Below are positions 49,902 to 64,000 of a stretch of 64,000 bases of DNA, one piece after another. Source of the stretch: Pseudomonas sp. N040 (GTDB lineage: Bacteria; Pseudomonadota; Gammaproteobacteria; Pseudomonadales; Pseudomonadaceae); the NCBI RefSeq assembly GCF_015637705.1, contig NZ_JADOBE010000003.1, positions 186,001-250,000 on the forward strand. The letters are read 5' to 3'. Numbering within the stretch: the stretch's first letter is position 1; every line of letters starts with the position of its first letter. The notes beneath the pieces were generated by a model. It was not told the origin of the DNA. It did no database searches and saw only the letters and a program-made list of their open reading frames with translations. The position numbers were made by a program, and so were the translations under genes.

Positions 49902-51221
49902 ATGACTAGCTTTGAATCGCGCCTGCTTGAAAGCCTTCTGCCGTGGTCTGCGGCGCCGGCCTGGCGCGTGGCTTTTTCCGGGGGGCTGGATTCGACTGTG
50001 CTGCTGCATTTGCTGGCAAGCCTCGGCCGGCTGCAGCGCTTGCCCCCGCTTACGGCTATTCATGTCCAGCATGATCTGCAGGCGGTGGCTGCAGCCTGGC
50101 CGGCACATTGCCAGGCCGTGTGCGACGGACTAGGTGTGCCTTTGCGGGTTGAACCGGTGACAGTGCAGCGTTCCGCCAGTAGCCTGGAACGCGCGGCGAG
50201 AGCGGCGCGCTACCAGGCGTTCGAGCGCCTGCTGGCACCTGCCGAAGTGTTGCTGACGGCCCAGCACCGGGATGATCAGGCGGAAACCCTGCTGTTTCGG
50301 CTGTTGCGTGGCTCCGGGCTGAAGGGCTTGGCCGGCATGCCGCGCCAGCGGGCGTTGGGGGCGGGCACGCTGCTGCGCCCGCTGCTGGATGTTTCCCGCG
50401 CGGAACTGGAAGCCTACGCACGGGCGCATCAGTTGTGCTGGGTCGAGGATCCCTCCAACAGCGATTGCCATTACGCACGGAACTTCCTCCGCCATCAGGT
50501 CCTGCCGCTGCTCGAGCAGCGCTGGTCGGCGGCTGGCGCGACTCTCGCGCGCAATGCCGAGCAGCTGGCGGAAGCGCAAACCTTGCTGGATGAGCTGGCA
50601 GCCCAGGATCTGCATGCCGCACAGGCTGCTCCGGAGTTTTCCTGGCTGGGCCTGCCGTGCCTGGACCTGGCTGCGCTGCAGAAGCTCGGCGACGCCCGGC
50701 AGCGCAATGCCCTGCGCGCCTTTCTGGCCCCGCTGACCGAGTTGCCTGACCGCGCGCACTGGGCCGGATGGCTGGCCCTGCGCGACGCCGCGGTTGATGC
50801 AAGCCCGGTCTGGCGTCTGGCGCAGGGCGAGCTCAGGCGCGCCGGGGGCCGGGTGTGGTGGCTACCTGGCGACTGGTTGCCGGCACCGAGCGGCGAGATT
50901 GATTGGCTGCAGCCAGACCAGGCCCTGCCGTTGCCGGGAAACGGCGTGCTCAGCTTTGCCGGTGAGCCGCCAGCGGGTCCGCTGCGTGTTCGCTATCGGC
51001 AAGGCGGCGAGCGTCTGCTGGTGGCGGGGCGCGGTCATCGCGACCTGAAGCGCCTGCTGAATGAATCCGGGGTGCCGTCATTTGCGCGCGCGCGCCTGCC
51101 GCTGCTGTATCGCGGCGAGGAGCTGATTGCTGTCGCCAATTTGCCGCGGTGCAGCGCCATTTCCCAGGCGGCCTGGCGTTTGCTTTGGGAGCCGCCGGCT
51201 GGCTGTCAAGGTTTGAGCTGA
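49902..51221 (+). CDS. tilS: tRNA(Ile)-lysidine synthetase
   Basis: A 439-aa enzyme that puts lysine on C34 of tRNA-Ile(CAU). The PP-loop is VAFSGGLDSTVLLHLLA; LTAQHRDDQAETLLFRLLRG and RPLLDVSRAELEAYARAHQL follow, with WVEDPSNSDCHYARNFLRH as the third conserved block. The start at 49902 (MTSFESRLLESLLP) is just after the accA terminator, so a longer reading from 49851, which would begin in the hairpin, is rejected. Confidence 0.95.
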   Translation: MTSFESRLLESLLPWSAAPAWRVAFSGGLDSTVLLHLLASLGRLQRLPPLTAIHVQHDLQAVAAAWPAHCQAVCDGLGVPLRVEPVTVQRSASSLERAARAARYQAFERLLAPAEVLLTAQHRDDQAETLLFRLLRGSGLKGLAGMPRQRALGAGTLLRPLLDVSRAELEAYARAHQLCWVEDPSNSDCHYARNFLRHQVLPLLEQRWSAAGATLARNAEQLAEAQTLLDELAAQDLHAAQAAPEFSWLGLPCLDLAALQKLGDARQRNALRAFLAPLTELPDRAHWAGWLALRDAAVDASPVWRLAQGELRRAGGRVWWLPGDWLPAPSGEIDWLQPDQALPLPGNGVLSFAGEPPAGPLRVRYRQGGERLLVAGRGHRDLKRLLNESGVPSFARARLPLLYRGEELIAVANLPRCSAISQAAWRLLWEPPAGCQGLS

Positions 51222-51317
51222 AATGGCGTTTCCGGTAGACTGCTCAACCGTCTTACTAGCGCTTTTGCGGAGCCCTCCGGAATCCGTGATGGCCAGCTGT
51301 TTCTGTCAGGTCGATAG

Positions 51318-55186
<3,869 letters not shown>

Positions 55187-55198
55187 TCCGGCAGTGCT

Positions 55199-55228
55199 AA
55201 AAAGGGCAGCGTGAGCTGCCCTTTGTTC
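55199..55228 (+). terminator. Terminator after eno
   Basis: AAAGGGCAGC and GCTGCCCTTT form a perfect 10-bp stem with a GTGA loop, 14 bases after the eno stop and 22 before ftsB. Confidence 0.88.
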
Positions 55229-55245
55229 ATGGAATCCCGCGTCAA

Positions 55246-55527
55246 ATGACAAAGACTCCCTACTGGCTATTCCTTGTCCTGATCCTGCTGCTGGCCGGGC
55301 TGCAGTATCGGCTGTGGGTGGGTGACGGCAGCCTGGCGGAAGTGGCCGAGCTGAAACGCCAGATCGCCGCGCAGCAGGGGGAAAACCGCAACCTGCTGGA
55401 GCGCAACCGTATCCTCGAAGCCGAGGTGCTGGAGTTGAAGAAGGGCATGGAAACGGTGGAAGAACGTGCCCGCCACGAGCTGGGCATGGTCAAAGAGGGT
55501 GAAACCCTCTACCAGCTGGCCAAATGA
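55246..55527 (+). CDS. ftsB: Cell division protein FtsB
   Basis: A 93-aa bitopic divisome protein: one transmembrane helix (about residues 6-22, WLFLVLILLLAGLQYRLW) then a periplasmic coiled coil (EVAELKRQIAAQQGENRNLL) and the conserved ARHELGMVKEGE end. FtsB works with FtsL and FtsQ to activate septal wall synthesis. It overlaps ispD by four bases, its usual Pseudomonas neighbour. Confidence 0.95.
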   Translation: MTKTPYWLFLVLILLLAGLQYRLWVGDGSLAEVAELKRQIAAQQGENRNLLERNRILEAEVLELKKGMETVEERARHELGMVKEGETLYQLAK

Positions 55528-56246
55528 CGGTGGGCCGCCAGTCTGCACCGAGTTTCTGGGTGGTGATTCCGGCCGCCGGGGTTGGTGCGCGGATGCAGGC
55601 CGATCGACCCAAGCAATACCTGGAGCTGGCCGGGCGCTGCCTCCTGGAACACACCCTTGACTGTTTTCTCGGGCATCCCGGCCTGAAGGGGCTGGTGGTG
55701 TGCTTGGCGGCCGAGGACCCGTACTGGCCGACCCTGGCTTGTGCCAAGGATGCGCGCATCCACCGTGCTGCTGGCGGCAGCGAGCGTGCAGACTCGGTGC
55801 TCAGCGGGCTGCAGGCGCTCGAGGCGCTGGGCGCGGCCGAGCAGGACTGGGTACTGGTGCATGATGCGGCGCGGCCCAACCTGGCACCCGAAGACCTGGC
55901 TCTGCTGCTTGGCGAGCTGGCGGCCGACCCGGTTGGCGGTCTGCTGGCGGCGCCCTCGCGCGACACCCTGAAGCGCGCCCGCCCGGATGGGCGGGTGCTG
56001 GAAACCGTAGATCGCAGCCATATCTGGCAAGCGTTTACGCCGCAGATGTTTCACTTTGGCCGCTTGCGCCAGGCCTTGCGCGCTGCGCTGCAGGTCGGCG
56101 CGGCGATTACCGATGAGGCCTCGGCCATTGAGCTGGCCGGGCACGCGCCGCGGCTCATTGAGGGGCGTGCGGATAATCTGAAGATCACCCGTCCCGAAGA
56201 CCTCGAGTGGTTGCGCCTGCGCTGGGCGAGCAAGCCCGCAACCTGA
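55524..56246 (+). CDS. ispD: 2-C-methyl-D-erythritol 4-phosphate cytidylyltransferase
   Basis: A 240-aa MEP-pathway enzyme using CTP. The nucleotide motif is VVIPAAGVGARMQADRPKQY, followed by HDAARPNLAPEDLALLL, a SRDTLKR region and TDEASAIELAGHAPRL. Start overlaps the ftsB stop. ispF, the later pathway gene, lies 2.2 kb downstream and is separated here by frmA and a hydrolase gene. Confidence 0.97.
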   Translation: MTVGRQSAPSFWVVIPAAGVGARMQADRPKQYLELAGRCLLEHTLDCFLGHPGLKGLVVCLAAEDPYWPTLACAKDARIHRAAGGSERADSVLSGLQALEALGAAEQDWVLVHDAARPNLAPEDLALLLGELAADPVGGLLAAPSRDTLKRARPDGRVLETVDRSHIWQAFTPQMFHFGRLRQALRAALQVGAAITDEASAIELAGHAPRLIEGRADNLKITRPEDLEWLRLRWASKPAT

Positions 56247-56266
56247 GCGCTACGCTTGCGGCGCTG

Positions 56267-57484
<1,218 letters not shown>

Positions 57485-57485
<1 letters not shown>

Positions 57486-58339
57486 TGAGCGACCGGGCTC
57501 TCTGGCGGCAGTGGACGTTGTTGCTGGTGCTGCTGATAGTGCTGGTGCCAAATGCCCTTGCTTCAGATCGGCTGAACCTTGTGCGGGCAGACAACCAGTC
57601 GCTGGCGGCGAGTGTCTATCTGGTAGACAGGCAGCGCTGCGTTGGCGTAGCGGTCATCAGTCATGGCGCGGGAGGTTCCGAGGCGGGCTATGCGTACCTA
57701 GCCCAGGTGCTCGCCGCCCAGGGCTGGCTGGCGCTGGTGCCCGGGCACCCGGAAAGCGGGCGCGAAGCGCTCGGTCAGCTGGTGCGGCAGAGTGGCGTAC
57801 AAAAAGGCCTGGCCCAGCTGATCGCAACTCCGGCGGCGTATCAGGGGCGCTTCATGGATATCGCCGCCGTCCGTGCCTGGGGGCAGTCGCATTGCGACTC
57901 GTCACGCTCAGTGCTGATCGGGCATTCGATGGGGGCAGCCACGGCAATGCTGGAGGCCGGTGCGAAGAACCATCTTGGTCTCACCGGAAACAGCAGGTTT
58001 GACGCGTATGTCGCCTTGTCGCCGCAGGGTGAGGGGTCGATCTTTCCGGCGCAGGCCTGGCAGGAAATCAGCATGCCCGTGCTGATGCTAACCGGCACGG
58101 AAGATGGTGAGCTGGGAGGCGGGTCATGGAAAACCAGATTGCAGCCATTCGGCGACATGCCGCCCGGCTGCAAGTGGCTGGGTGTGATTGAGGGGGCTTC
58201 ACACATGAATTTCGCCGGGCGTGGCATGTCCAGGCGCACCGAAGCGCTCACTGTTCAAACGATAGTGTCTTTCCTCAACAGTCAGCCTGCCTGCATCGCC
58301 CCTCCAGCGCAAAAAGGCCTGCAACTGCAAACCAGGTGA
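57485..58339 (+). CDS. Secreted alpha/beta hydrolase (dienelactone hydrolase/chlorophyllase-like), not FghA
   Basis: A 284-aa protein with an N-terminal signal peptide (LLLVLLIVLVPNALAS, cleavage near residue 27). The mature alpha/beta hydrolase has the oxyanion-side SHGAGGSEAGYAYLA, the nucleophile elbow LIGHSMGAATAM (G-H-S-M-G), an acid candidate in LTGTEDGELGG, and the catalytic His in GASHMNFAG. It lies in the place where S-formylglutathione hydrolase (fghA) usually follows frmA, but it is exported and lacks the FghA sequence blocks, so it is a different enzyme. Substrate unknown. Confidence 0.82.
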
Positions 58340-58447
58340 TGGGGACTTTGCTTTATGCAGGCTGCGTGTAATTCATTGGTCCAGCGGCCACAGTGGCAGC
58401 AAACTGGTTAGAATCATGCCCTGACTTTTTCTGGGCCCGACCTCCTG

Positions 58448-58933
58448 ATGACCAGCTCCCTGCGTATTGGCCACGGCTATGATGTACACCGCTTTGGCGA
58501 GGGGGATTTTGTCACCCTCGGCGGCGTGCGGATTCCCCACCGATTCGGCCTGATTGCCCACTCCGATGGCGATGTCCTGCTGCATGCCCTGAGCGATGCG
58601 CTGCTCGGTGCGGCGGCGCTGGGCGATATCGGCAAGCACTTCCCGGACAGCGATCCGACTTTCAAGGGCGCCGACAGCCGCGGGCTGCTGCGCCATGTCC
58701 TTGGGCTGCTGAAGGACAAGGGCTGGCGGGTCGGCAATGTGGACGCCACCATCGTCGCCCAGGCGCCGAAGATGGCGCCGCACATCGAGGCGATGCGGGC
58801 GCTGATCGCGACGGACCTCGAAGTCGAGCTCGATCAGGTCAACGTCAAGGCCACCACCACGGAACGGCTTGGGTTTACCGGGCGCGAGGAAGGTATCGCG
58901 GTGCATGCCGTAGCCTTGCTGTGCGCACGATGA
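58448..58933 (+). CDS. ispF: 2-C-methyl-D-erythritol 2,4-cyclodiphosphate synthase
   Basis: A 161-aa trimeric MEP-pathway enzyme. [20 protein letters not shown] holds the zinc ligands Asp and His, [20 protein letters not shown] the other His and the family signature, and [15 protein letters not shown] the C-terminal block. Stop overlaps the truD start (ATGA), as in E. coli ispF-truD. Confidence 0.98.
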   Translation: MTSSLRIGHGYDVHRFGEGDFVTLGGVRIPHRFGLIAHSDGDVLLHALSDALLGAAALGDIGKHFPDSDPTFKGADSRGLLRHVLGLLKDKGWRVGNVDATIVAQAPKMAPHIEAMRALIATDLEVELDQVNVKATTTERLGFTGREEGIAVHAVALLCAR

Positions 58934-59988
58934 ACGAGCTCGAACTGCTCGGGCCGCGCGCCCATGGTCCGGCTTGCGGGCAGGCACTACTCAAGGCCAC
59001 GGCGGAAGACTTTCAGGTCGATGAGGTGCTCGACATCGAGCTGTCCGGTCAGGGCGAGCACCTCTGGCTGTGGGTGGAAAAGCGCGGCCTGAATACCGAG
59101 GAGGCGGCGCGCCGGCTGGCCCGTGCGGCGGGAGTACCGCAGCGCGCGATCAGCTATGCCGGCTTGAAGGACCGCCAGGCGTTGACCCGTCAGTGGTTCA
59201 GCCTGCACCTGCCGGGCAAGGCCGACCCTGATCTGGCCGCCGCCGAAGGCCACAGCCTGAGCATCCGCAAGGCCGTGCGGCACTCGCGCAAGCTGCAGCG
59301 CGGCGCACATGCGGCCAACGGTTTCACCTTGCGCCTCAAGCAGTTGCAGGTCGATCCAGGCGCGCTGGAGCAGCGCCTGCAACTGATCGCGCAGCAGGGG
59401 GTGCCCAACTATTTCGGCCTGCAACGCTTTGGCCATCAGGGCGGCAATGTCGGTGAAGCCCTGGGCTTTGCCGAGCGCGGGGAATTTCCCGAGCAGCGCA
59501 ATCTGCGCTCGCGGGTGCTGTCGGCAGCCCGCAGCTACCTGTTCAACCGGGTACTGGCAGAGCGGGTAGCGGCCGGCAGCTGGAACAAGGCCGAGGTGGG
59601 GGACCTGCTGGCTTTTACCGACAGTCGCAGCTTTTTCATGGCCGGCGAGGCGGAGTGCGCAGATCCGCGGCTGGCCATCCTCGACCTGCATCCAACCGGG
59701 CCATTGTGGGGTGAAGGCGAATCGCCAGCAGGCAGCGCTCCGCACCAGTTGGAGCAAAGGCTGGCTGCCGAGAATGCCGGTCTGGCCAATTGGCTGGCTG
59801 CGGCCGGGATGAAACAGGAAAGGCGCATGTTGCGCCTCCCCATTGGCCAGCTGGCGTGGCATTATCCCGAGCCGGATGTACTGCAACTGGCTTTTGTCCT
59901 GCCAGCGGGATGTTTCGCCACCGTGGTGGTGCGCGAACTGGTGGATCTGCTGCCGGCGGGAACTACGGATACTGCATGCGAATTCTGA
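58930..59988 (+). CDS. truD: tRNA pseudouridine(13) synthase
   Basis: A 352-aa pseudouridine synthase of the TruD family. The catalytic Asp is in [40 protein letters not shown] and [16 protein letters not shown] are further family blocks. The ATG at 58930 overlaps the ispF stop and gives [15 protein letters not shown]. Its end overlaps the surE start region (59976). Confidence 0.96.
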   Translation: MNELELLGPRAHGPACGQALLKATAEDFQVDEVLDIELSGQGEHLWLWVEKRGLNTEEAARRLARAAGVPQRAISYAGLKDRQALTRQWFSLHLPGKADPDLAAAEGHSLSIRKAVRHSRKLQRGAHAANGFTLRLKQLQVDPGALEQRLQLIAQQGVPNYFGLQRFGHQGGNVGEALGFAERGEFPEQRNLRSRVLSAARSYLFNRVLAERVAAGSWNKAEVGDLLAFTDSRSFFMAGEAECADPRLAILDLHPTGPLWGEGESPAGSAPHQLEQRLAAENAGLANWLAAAGMKQERRMLRLPIGQLAWHYPEPDVLQLAFVLPAGCFATVVVRELVDLLPAGTTDTACEF

Positions 59989-60725
59989 TTTCCAATGATG
60001 ACGGGGTGAATGCCCCAGGCCTGGCTGCGCTGCATTCGTCGCTGGCCGATTACGCCGAGTGCGTGGTGATCGCCCCGGACCAGGACCGGAGCGGGGCCAG
60101 CAGCTCGCTGACCCTGGATCGCCCGCTGCATCCGCAGCGCCTGGCCAATGGCTTCATCAGCCTGAACGGCACGCCGGCCGACTGTGTGCACCTGGGCTTG
60201 AACGGCCTGCTCGAGCGCGTGCCTGGCATGGTGGTGTCCGGGATCAATCTGGGCGCCAACCTGGGTGATGACGTGCTCTATTCGGGTACCGTTGCGGCTG
60301 CGCTGGAGGGGCGCTTCCTAGATCAGCCGGCCTTCGCCTTTTCCCTGCTGTCGCGTTTGCCGGACAATCTGCCCACCGCGGCCTGGTTTGCCCGCAAGCT
60401 GGTCGAAGGCCATGCCCAGCTGAATCTGCCGGCGCGCACCGTGCTCAATATCAATGTGCCGAACCTGCCGCTGGATCATATCCGCGGCATCCAGCTGACC
60501 CGTCTGGGGCATCGCGCCCGGGCTGCGTCACCGGTCAAGGTGGTCAATCCGCGCGGCAAGGAAGGTTACTGGATCTCGGTCGCAGGTGATGCCGAAGACG
60601 GTGGCCCCGGCACGGATTTTCATGCGGTGATGCAGGGCTACGTCTCGGTCACCCCGCTGCAGCTGGATCGCACCTTTCCCGATGGATTCGCCGGCATGCA
60701 GGACTGGTTGGAGGCGTTGCTGTGA
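59976..60725 (+). CDS. surE: 5'/3'-nucleotidase SurE
   Basis: A 249-aa metal-dependent phosphatase on nucleotides and polyphosphate. [20 protein letters not shown] holds the metal-binding Asp-Asp pair, [18 protein letters not shown] and [13 protein letters not shown] follow, then [20 protein letters not shown]. The start at 59976 overlaps truD by 13 bases. It begins the surE-pcm-nlpD-rpoS stationary-phase group. Confidence 0.97.
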   Translation: MRILISNDDGVNAPGLAALHSSLADYAECVVIAPDQDRSGASSSLTLDRPLHPQRLANGFISLNGTPADCVHLGLNGLLERVPGMVVSGINLGANLGDDVLYSGTVAAALEGRFLDQPAFAFSLLSRLPDNLPTAAWFARKLVEGHAQLNLPARTVLNINVPNLPLDHIRGIQLTRLGHRARAASPVKVVNPRGKEGYWISVAGDAEDGGPGTDFHAVMQGYVSVTPLQLDRTFPDGFAGMQDWLEALL

Positions 60726-61399
60726 GCGCCCTTGAAGATGAGATCCAGCGCCGCGGCATCGGCATGACTTCGCAGCGTACCCGTGAGCGGCTGATCGAGC
60801 GCCTGTATGAGGAGGGGCTGTCCAGTCCGCGGGTGCTGGAAGTGATTCGCCGCACGCCGCGCCACCTGTTTGTCGATGAAGCCCTGGCTCATCGGGCGTA
60901 TGAAGACACGGCGCTGCCGATCGGGCACAACCAGACCATTTCCCAGCCCTACATGGTCGGGCGCATGACCGAGCTGTTGCTCGCCGGTGGGCCGTTGGAC
61001 AAGGTGCTCGAGATCGGTACCGGCTGCGGTTATCAGACCGCGGTGCTGGCTCAGGTGGTGGAGCGGGTGTTCTCGGTCGAACGCATCCAGGTTCTGCAGG
61101 ATCGCGCCAAGGAGCGCCTGGCCGAACTGAAAATGCGCAATGTGGTGTTTCGCTGGGGCGATGGCTGGGAAGGCTGGGCCGCGTTGGCACCGTACAACGG
61201 GATCATGGTGACGGCTGCCGCCAGGGATGTGCCGCAGGCACTGCTGGAACAACTGGCGCCAGGCGGGCGGCTGGTTATCCCGGTGGGTGCCGGCGAGGTA
61301 CAGGATCTGCTGCTGATCATTCGTGAGGAAAATGGTTTTTCCCGCCACGTGCTGGATTCCGTGCGGTTTGTCCCGCTGCTCAACGGCCCATTGGCCTGA
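60722..61399 (+). CDS. pcm: Protein-L-isoaspartate O-methyltransferase
   Basis: A 225-aa SAM-dependent repair enzyme for isoaspartyl residues. It starts with GTG overlapping the surE stop (GTGA). [20 protein letters not shown] opens it; [20 protein letters not shown] and the SAM motif [17 protein letters not shown] are typical, and [20 protein letters not shown] follows. Confidence 0.97.
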   Translation: MSALEDEIQRRGIGMTSQRTRERLIERLYEEGLSSPRVLEVIRRTPRHLFVDEALAHRAYEDTALPIGHNQTISQPYMVGRMTELLLAGGPLDKVLEIGTGCGYQTAVLAQVVERVFSVERIQVLQDRAKERLAELKMRNVVFRWGDGWEGWAALAPYNGIMVTAAARDVPQALLEQLAPGGRLVIPVGAGEVQDLLLIIREENGFSRHVLDSVRFVPLLNGPLA

Positions 61400-61420
61400 A
61401 CCCCTGCTACGGAAGAACGC

Positions 61421-61758
61421 ATGAGGCATTACCTGCGGCGGTTTATCAAGGACATGGCCATGGGGGGCGTGGAGGTCGTGCCGGGAGTTTCCGCTAGCTT
61501 GATCCTGGTACTGGCAGGGCTTTACGCGCGGGTTTCTGGCGCAGTAACCGAACTCGACTTGCTGGTGCTGCTGATTGTTGCTGCGGGTTGCCTGGTTGGC
61601 CTGTTGGTTTTTTCCAGACGGCTTAAACTGGCTGTTGCATCGCTGGCGTGGCCTCACCCGGGCAGTTTACCCTGCCGGCCGATACCGACTCGCAACGGCT
61701 GCAGGTGATCGGCCTGGCAATTGCCCTGGCCCGGCGCATGCAGGCAGAGGAACGTTGA
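61421..61758 (+). pseudogene. Degraded DUF368 membrane protein gene
   Basis: A 95-codon frame begins MRHYLRRFIKDMAMGGVEVV followed by PGVSASLIL, close to the DUF368 N-terminus (GAADVVPGVSGGTIAF type). Intact members are about 270-310 aa, so most of the protein is missing. The following LLVFSRRL continues as NWLLHRWRG only in another frame, which points to a one-base insertion in the run of A near 61625. The last part in a third frame ends at 61758. A DUF368 gene in this position between pcm and nlpD is expected in relatives. It is most likely a decayed gene; a short expressed 95-aa protein is the alternative. Confidence 0.65.
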
Positions 61759-61766
61759 TCATTACG

Positions 61767-62690
61767 ATGGAACAGCAGGTGCCAATCTTGGATTTTTCAG
61801 CGCAAACGGGCTTCAGCCATTTTCCGCGACCAGTCATGCGCGGACTGGCTCTGGCGTTTCTTTGCAGCAGCCTGCTCGCCGGTTGCAGCAGCTCGTCGAG
61901 CGAATCGGTGCAGATTGTCGATCGCAACTCCGCTTCCGCGCATTCGCAGAAGCCGCGGACCATGGGTGGCCAGTACATCGTGCAGCGCGGCGATACGCTC
62001 TATTCGATTGCGTTCCGGTTTGGCTGGGACTGGAAGGCCCTGGCGGCGCGCAACAACATTGTTGAGCCATACCTTATCAGGCCTGGCCAGGTGGTGCGGT
62101 TCGACGCGCTGTCGTCGGCGGCCAGTCAGCCGCCGCTGGTGGCTTACAAGGCGCCAGCGCAGGCGGTACCGCCAGCAGCCAGCACCCCACAGGTATACCG
62201 GCCGCCGGTCACGCCCGCCGTTGTCACGAGCAGCCCTCCAGTCACGGCCAGCCAGTCCGTCGAAACGCCGAAGAGCGCACCTGCGGTGAGCCCTATCCTG
62301 ACCCCGGTAAAGCTCTCCGGCGCAGGCTGGGCGTGGCCTGCGCAGGGCGCGCTGATCGGCAGATTTGCCTCAAACGGTAGTTTGAATAAAGGCATTGATA
62401 TCGCTGGAGAATTAGGACAGCCTGTTTTGGCTGCGCAGGATGGAACCGTTGTTTACGCCGGAAGTGGTTTGCGGGGCTACGGCGAACTGGTGATCATCAA
62501 GCACAGCGACATCTATGTAAGTGCTTACGGACATAACCGCAGTTTGCTGGTGCGGGAAGGGCAAAAGGTCAAGGCAGGACAGGTCATTGCCGACATGGGT
62601 TCGACGGGGGCTGACCGGGTGAAGCTTCACTTTGAAATTCGCCGGCAGGGTAAGCCTGTTGACCCCTTGCAGTATCTGCCAAGCCGCTAA
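61767..62690 (+). CDS. nlpD: Murein hydrolase activator lipoprotein NlpD
   Basis: A 307-aa lipoprotein: a lipobox LLAGC follows the hydrophobic ALAFLCSSLLAG (Cys near residue 39 with this start). Then a LysM domain (YIVQRGDTLYSIAFRFGWDW), a Pro/Ala-rich linker with many VPPA and TP repeats, and a C-terminal degenerate LytM/M23 domain (GLNKGIDIAGELGQPVLAAQ-like). NlpD activates the AmiC amidase. An in-frame ATG at 61836 is an alternative start. The rpoS promoter of Pseudomonas is usually inside nlpD. Confidence 0.93.
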   Translation: MEQQVPILDFSAQTGFSHFPRPVMRGLALAFLCSSLLAGCSSSSSESVQIVDRNSASAHSQKPRTMGGQYIVQRGDTLYSIAFRFGWDWKALAARNNIVEPYLIRPGQVVRFDALSSAASQPPLVAYKAPAQAVPPAASTPQVYRPPVTPAVVTSSPPVTASQSVETPKSAPAVSPILTPVKLSGAGWAWPAQGALIGRFASNGSLNKGIDIAGELGQPVLAAQDGTVVYAGSGLRGYGELVIIKHSDIYVSAYGHNRSLLVREGQKVKAGQVIADMGSTGADRVKLHFEIRRQGKPVDPLQYLPSR

Positions 62691-62793
62691 CCCGGGTCTG
62701 TTCGTTCAGTTACCTAGGGGGGGTAGGTCTGCTGATGCCATGGATTCGGGCGTTTGCTGGCTTACGGCAGGACTAAGTAGGGGATAATAAAAA

Positions 62794-63801
62794 ATGGCTC
62801 TCAAAAAAAACGAAGTGCCAGAGTTCGAAGTTGACGAAGATCTGCTTCTTCTGGAGCGTGAGATCATCATGCAAGATGCGACTGATGGCGAGTCGGATCA
62901 ACCTGCTCCAAGTCGAGGGGCGAAGGCCTCTGCGGGTCTGAAACAACACAAGTTTATCGACTACACCCGGGCGCTGGACGCCACCCAGTTGTATCTCAAC
63001 GAGATCGGGTTTTCGCCACTGCTTACTCCCCAGGAAGAAGTGCACTTTGCGCGTCTGGCGCAGAGCGGTAATCCAGCCGGGCGCAAGCGCATGATCGAAA
63101 GCAATCTGCGCCTGGTGGTGAAGATTGCACGGCGCTATGTCAATCGCGGTCTTTCCCTGCTTGACCTGATCGAGGAAGGAAACCTCGGCCTGATTCGTGC
63201 TGTGGAAAAGTTCGATCCCGAGCGAGGCTTTCGCTTCTCGACCTACGCCACCTGGTGGATCCGGCAGACCATCGAGCGTGCCATCATGAACCAGACGCGC
63301 ACCATTCGCCTGCCGATTCATGTGGTCAAGGAGCTCAACGTTTATCTGCGCGCCGCGCGTGAACTGACGCAAAAGCTCGATCACGAACCCTCGCCGGAAG
63401 AAATCGCCCATCTGCTGGAAAAGCCAGTGGCGGATGTCAAACGCATGCTCGGGCTGAATGAGCGGGTGTCATCGGTGGATGTCTCGCTCGGGCCGGACTC
63501 GGACAAGACCCTGCTGGATACGCTCAGCGATGAGCGCACCACTGATCCGTGTGACCTGCTACAGGATGACGATCTATCCCAGAGTATTGATGAGTGGCTC
63601 GGTGACCTGACGGAAAAGCAGCGTGAAGTGGTGGTGCGCCGTTTTGGTCTGCGTGGCCATGAAAGCAGCACGCTGGAGGAAGTCGGCCGTGAAATCGGCC
63701 TTACCCGTGAGCGCGTGCGGCAGATTCAGGTCGAAGCACTCAAGCGCTTGCGTGAGATACTGGAAAGCAACGGTCTTTCCGGAGACTCGCTGTTTCAGTA
63801 A
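62794..63801 (+). CDS. rpoS: RNA polymerase sigma factor RpoS
   Basis: A 335-aa stationary-phase sigma factor. Regions in order: 1.2 ([20 protein letters not shown]), 2 ([20 protein letters not shown] and the -10-recognising [17 protein letters not shown]), 3 ([18 protein letters not shown]) and 4 ([20 protein letters not shown], helix-turn-helix). The start follows AGGGGAT. The 103-base gap from nlpD serves as part of its 5' leader. Homologous length to P. aeruginosa RpoS (334 aa). Confidence 0.99.
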   Translation: MALKKNEVPEFEVDEDLLLLEREIIMQDATDGESDQPAPSRGAKASAGLKQHKFIDYTRALDATQLYLNEIGFSPLLTPQEEVHFARLAQSGNPAGRKRMIESNLRLVVKIARRYVNRGLSLLDLIEEGNLGLIRAVEKFDPERGFRFSTYATWWIRQTIERAIMNQTRTIRLPIHVVKELNVYLRAARELTQKLDHEPSPEEIAHLLEKPVADVKRMLGLNERVSSVDVSLGPDSDKTLLDTLSDERTTDPCDLLQDDDLSQSIDEWLGDLTEKQREVVVRRFGLRGHESSTLEEVGREIGLTRERVRQIQVEALKRLREILESNGLSGDSLFQ

Positions 63802-63899
63802 CTGCCTGCCTCCACCGCCATGCCGGGGTGGGGGTACTCATCTATTGATTGTTGCAGGTTGGTCGCAATGACCCGCCGCATAATTCGCCTGGCCGGACG

Positions 63900-64000
63900 T
63901 CAGTCCGGCATCAGGTGAATGGTCTCGCCGCGCAAGCGCACTTCGATCGACTCGCCGCTGAGCAGTGCATAACGCTGTGCGACATGCCGTGCGACATTCA
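63900..64000 (-). CDS. 3' end of an unidentified minus-strand gene
   Basis: A frame open to the window edge encodes 32 residues ending RLRGETIHLMPD with TGA at 63900-63902. GC-codon bias is like the neighbours, so it is probably real. The 14 bases GCCGGAC and GTCCGGC around 63892-63909 form an inverted repeat over the stop codon. I do not recognise the family. In P. aeruginosa the gene after rpoS is fdxA, which this does not resemble. Confidence 0.5.
   Translation of the reverse strand, partial: NVARHVAQRYALLSGESIEVRLRGETIHLMPD

Overview
The window is chromosomal DNA from a GC-rich gammaproteobacterium, almost certainly Pseudomonas in the broad sense. The evidence is the gene order plsB / ABC-GldG cluster / dapD-arsC-dapC-glnD-map / rpsB-tsf-pyrH-frr-uppS-cdsA-dxr-rseP-bamA-skp-lpxD-fabZ-lpxA-lpxB-rnhB-dnaE-accA-tilS-pyrG-kdsA-eno-ftsB-ispD / frmA / ispF-truD-surE-pcm-nlpD-rpoS, which follows the P. 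aeruginosa PA3673 to PA3622 arrangement as I remember it, with local insertions and losses.

Layout. 1-1100: tail of a gene set with an HvfC/BufC-type protein (cut by the window edge) and a DoxX membrane protein, the usual end of an MNIO-type RiPP (bufferin/oxazolin) operon. 1211-5458: an OprO/OprP-type porin behind a good Pho box, a FemAB/GNAT-like protein and a PuuB-like FAD amine oxidase. 5459-6525: a gene-free kilobase holding two inverted copies of a roughly 365-bp dispersed element around small palindromes. 6526-8639 (minus): a protein with the full halohydrin dehalogenase signature, a VOC protein, a 47-aa Cys-rich protein and a DUF4197 protein. 8707-14885: plsB, then divergently an ABC-2/GldG-type exporter cluster. 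14944-17290 (minus): dapE-rlmA-small hypothetical gene. 17519-21500: an RTX calcium-binding protein gene converging on an ndvB-type glucan synthase. 21656-24193: tcdA converging on csdA-csdE. 24289-30434 (minus): map-glnD-dapC-arsC-like-dapD.

30698-63801 is mostly one long plus-strand housekeeping region, divergent from map. It covers translation (rpsB, tsf, frr, map), UMP/CTP supply (pyrH, pyrG), isoprenoids (uppS, dxr, ispD, ispF), phospholipid and lipid A synthesis (cdsA, lpxD, fabZ, lpxA, lpxB, kdsA, accA), outer-membrane assembly and envelope stress (rseP, bamA, skp), replication (dnaE, rnhB), glycolysis (eno), division (ftsB), formaldehyde detoxification (frmA) and the surE-pcm-nlpD-rpoS stationary-phase block. 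Many genes overlap by 1-4 bases (ATGA, GTGA, TGATG), which implies translational coupling. A decayed DUF368 gene sits between pcm and nlpD.

No tRNA, rRNA, CRISPR array, transposase or prophage gene was recognised. The most unusual content is the halohydrin dehalogenase candidate, the inverted dispersed-element pair beside it, the tail of the presumed RiPP operon at the left edge, the RTX gene between dapE and ndvB, and several palindromic intergenic repeats, one supplying the csdE stop codon and one carrying a GGTTT microsatellite in its loop.
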